A stretch of DNA of 23,911 nt, from the NCBI GenBank assembly GCA_947584775.1, contig CANPWT010000009.1, positions 1-23,911 on the forward strand, read 5' to 3'. The position numbers and the translations under genes are program-made. The notes under the pieces are model-generated. The model did not search any database. It was not told the DNA's origin and saw only the letters and a list, made by a program, of their open reading frames with translations. Shown here piece by piece: positions 23,209 to 23,911 of this stretch; position 1 is the stretch's first letter; every line of letters begins with the position of its first letter. The stretch is from an uncultured Clostridia bacterium. Lineage in GTDB: Bacteria > Bacillota > Clostridia > Christensenellales > UBA1242.

Positions 23209-23911
23209 ATGAAAGATAATAAAGAAATTTTTACAAAAATAGACAACACTAGATATATCGACACCGACATTGAACACGAAATGCAAGATTCTTTCATAGC
23301 ATACGCTATGGCAGTAAACGTTTCGCGTGCAATCCCCGATGTCAGGGACGGTTTAAAGCCGGTGCATCGCCGCATTTTATATTCGATGAACGAAACCGGC
23401 CTAACGGCAGATAAGCCAACCAGAAAATGCGCAAAAATTGTTGGTGAAGTGTTGGGTAAATACCACCCACATGGCGATAGTTCGGTTTACGATGCGCTTG
23501 TTCGCTTGGCACAGGACTTTACTATTAACGAGCCGCTTGTTTTTGGTCAAGGTAACTTTGGTTCGGTCGATGGCGACCCAGCCGCTGCTTACCGTTACAC
23601 CGAGGCAAGGCTAAGCAAAATTGCGGACGAACTTTTGCGCGATATTGATAAAGATACAGTGGATTACACTCCAAACTTTGATAACACCACCATGGAGCCG
23701 GTTGTTTTGCCAAGCCGTTTCCCTAATTTGCTTGTAAACGGCAGTGATGGCATTGCAGTGGGCATGGCAACAAATATCCCACCTCACAATTTAAATGAGG
23801 TTATAGATGCAGTTGTTGCTATGATAGACAATCCAAACATCACAATTGACGAACTAATTAATATTATTCCAGCGCCAGATTTTCCAACCGGGGGCGAAAT
23901 TTTATCTAATG
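23209..23911 (+). CDS. gyrA: DNA gyrase subunit A, N-terminal part (3' end outside window)
   Basis: GyrA cuts and rejoins DNA through an active-site tyrosine. The first 234 codons are present and the frame runs open off the window. The start ATG at 23209 has TAGGAG about 5 nt upstream and is not the ATG at 23204, which meets a stop at once. Typical blocks are SFIAYAMAVNVSRAIPDVRDG, KPVHRRILY and GKYHPHGDS. The catalytic tyrosine is Y130 in RYTEARL. In the quinolone-resistance region the residues equal to E. coli Ser83 and Asp87 are S91 and D95, the usual susceptible-type residues. A methionine often found before RYTE is Tyr here (AAAYRYTE). Confidence 0.97.
   Translation, partial: MKDNKEIFTKIDNTRYIDTDIEHEMQDSFIAYAMAVNVSRAIPDVRDGLKPVHRRILYSMNETGLTADKPTRKCAKIVGEVLGKYHPHGDSSVYDALVRLAQDFTINEPLVFGQGNFGSVDGDPAAAYRYTEARLSKIADELLRDIDKDTVDYTPNFDNTTMEPVVLPSRFPNLLVNGSDGIAVGMATNIPPHNLNEVIDAVVAMIDNPNITIDELINIIPAPDFPTGGEILSN

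Overview
The window is AT-rich bacterial chromosome packed with housekeeping genes. Strong AGGAGG-type ribosome binding sites, a Gram-positive-type LexA box in front of recA, adjacent gyrB-gyrA, and a large secreted protein anchored by a C-terminal membrane helix point to a Bacillota/Clostridia-like organism. The exact lineage, perhaps an uncultured gut or rumen clade, is inference. I see no CRISPR array, no intact transposase, no tRNA or rRNA gene and no phage genes.

Layout. 1-3100: the tail of pgsA, then a putative SOS unit recA-recN behind a LexA box that overlaps the promoter. 3100-4600: three minus-strand genes, namely a 55-residue 2[4Fe-4S] ferredoxin too short for the supplied ORF list and two unknown proteins that look like distant paralogs, each with its own sigma-A-like promoter. 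4630-12320: a thioredoxin reductase gene whose promoter implies a leaderless mRNA. It overlaps by 4 nt a 1991-residue secreted, beta-rich, membrane-anchored protein with YDG-like modules, which is followed by a YcxB-like membrane protein and a terminator. 12340-12760: an HU gene on the minus strand with its own terminator and promoter. 13014-17009: typA, a small two-helix membrane protein, dnaB and yqeY. 17006-18136: an accessory patch with a ~180-bp imperfect inverted repeat, small hairpins, a Rossmann/methyltransferase-like gene, two decayed copies of that gene's 3' end and a REP-like palindrome. 18137-19717: metG. 19736-21056: two convergent unknown genes sharing a ~50-residue module with the signature KE[YF]LICK. 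21241-23911: gyrB and the start of gyrA.

Together the recognisable genes cover replication and topology (dnaB, gyrB, gyrA, HU), recombination repair (recA, recN), translation (metG, typA, yqeY), lipid synthesis (pgsA) and redox (trxB, ferredoxin). The less ordinary parts are the trxB/giant surface protein operon, the LICK-module genes, the tandem unknown paralogs on the minus strand, and the repeat-rich patch between yqeY and metG. I did not find a clear multi-gene defence or biosynthetic system; the LICK-module pair is the best candidate for something undescribed.
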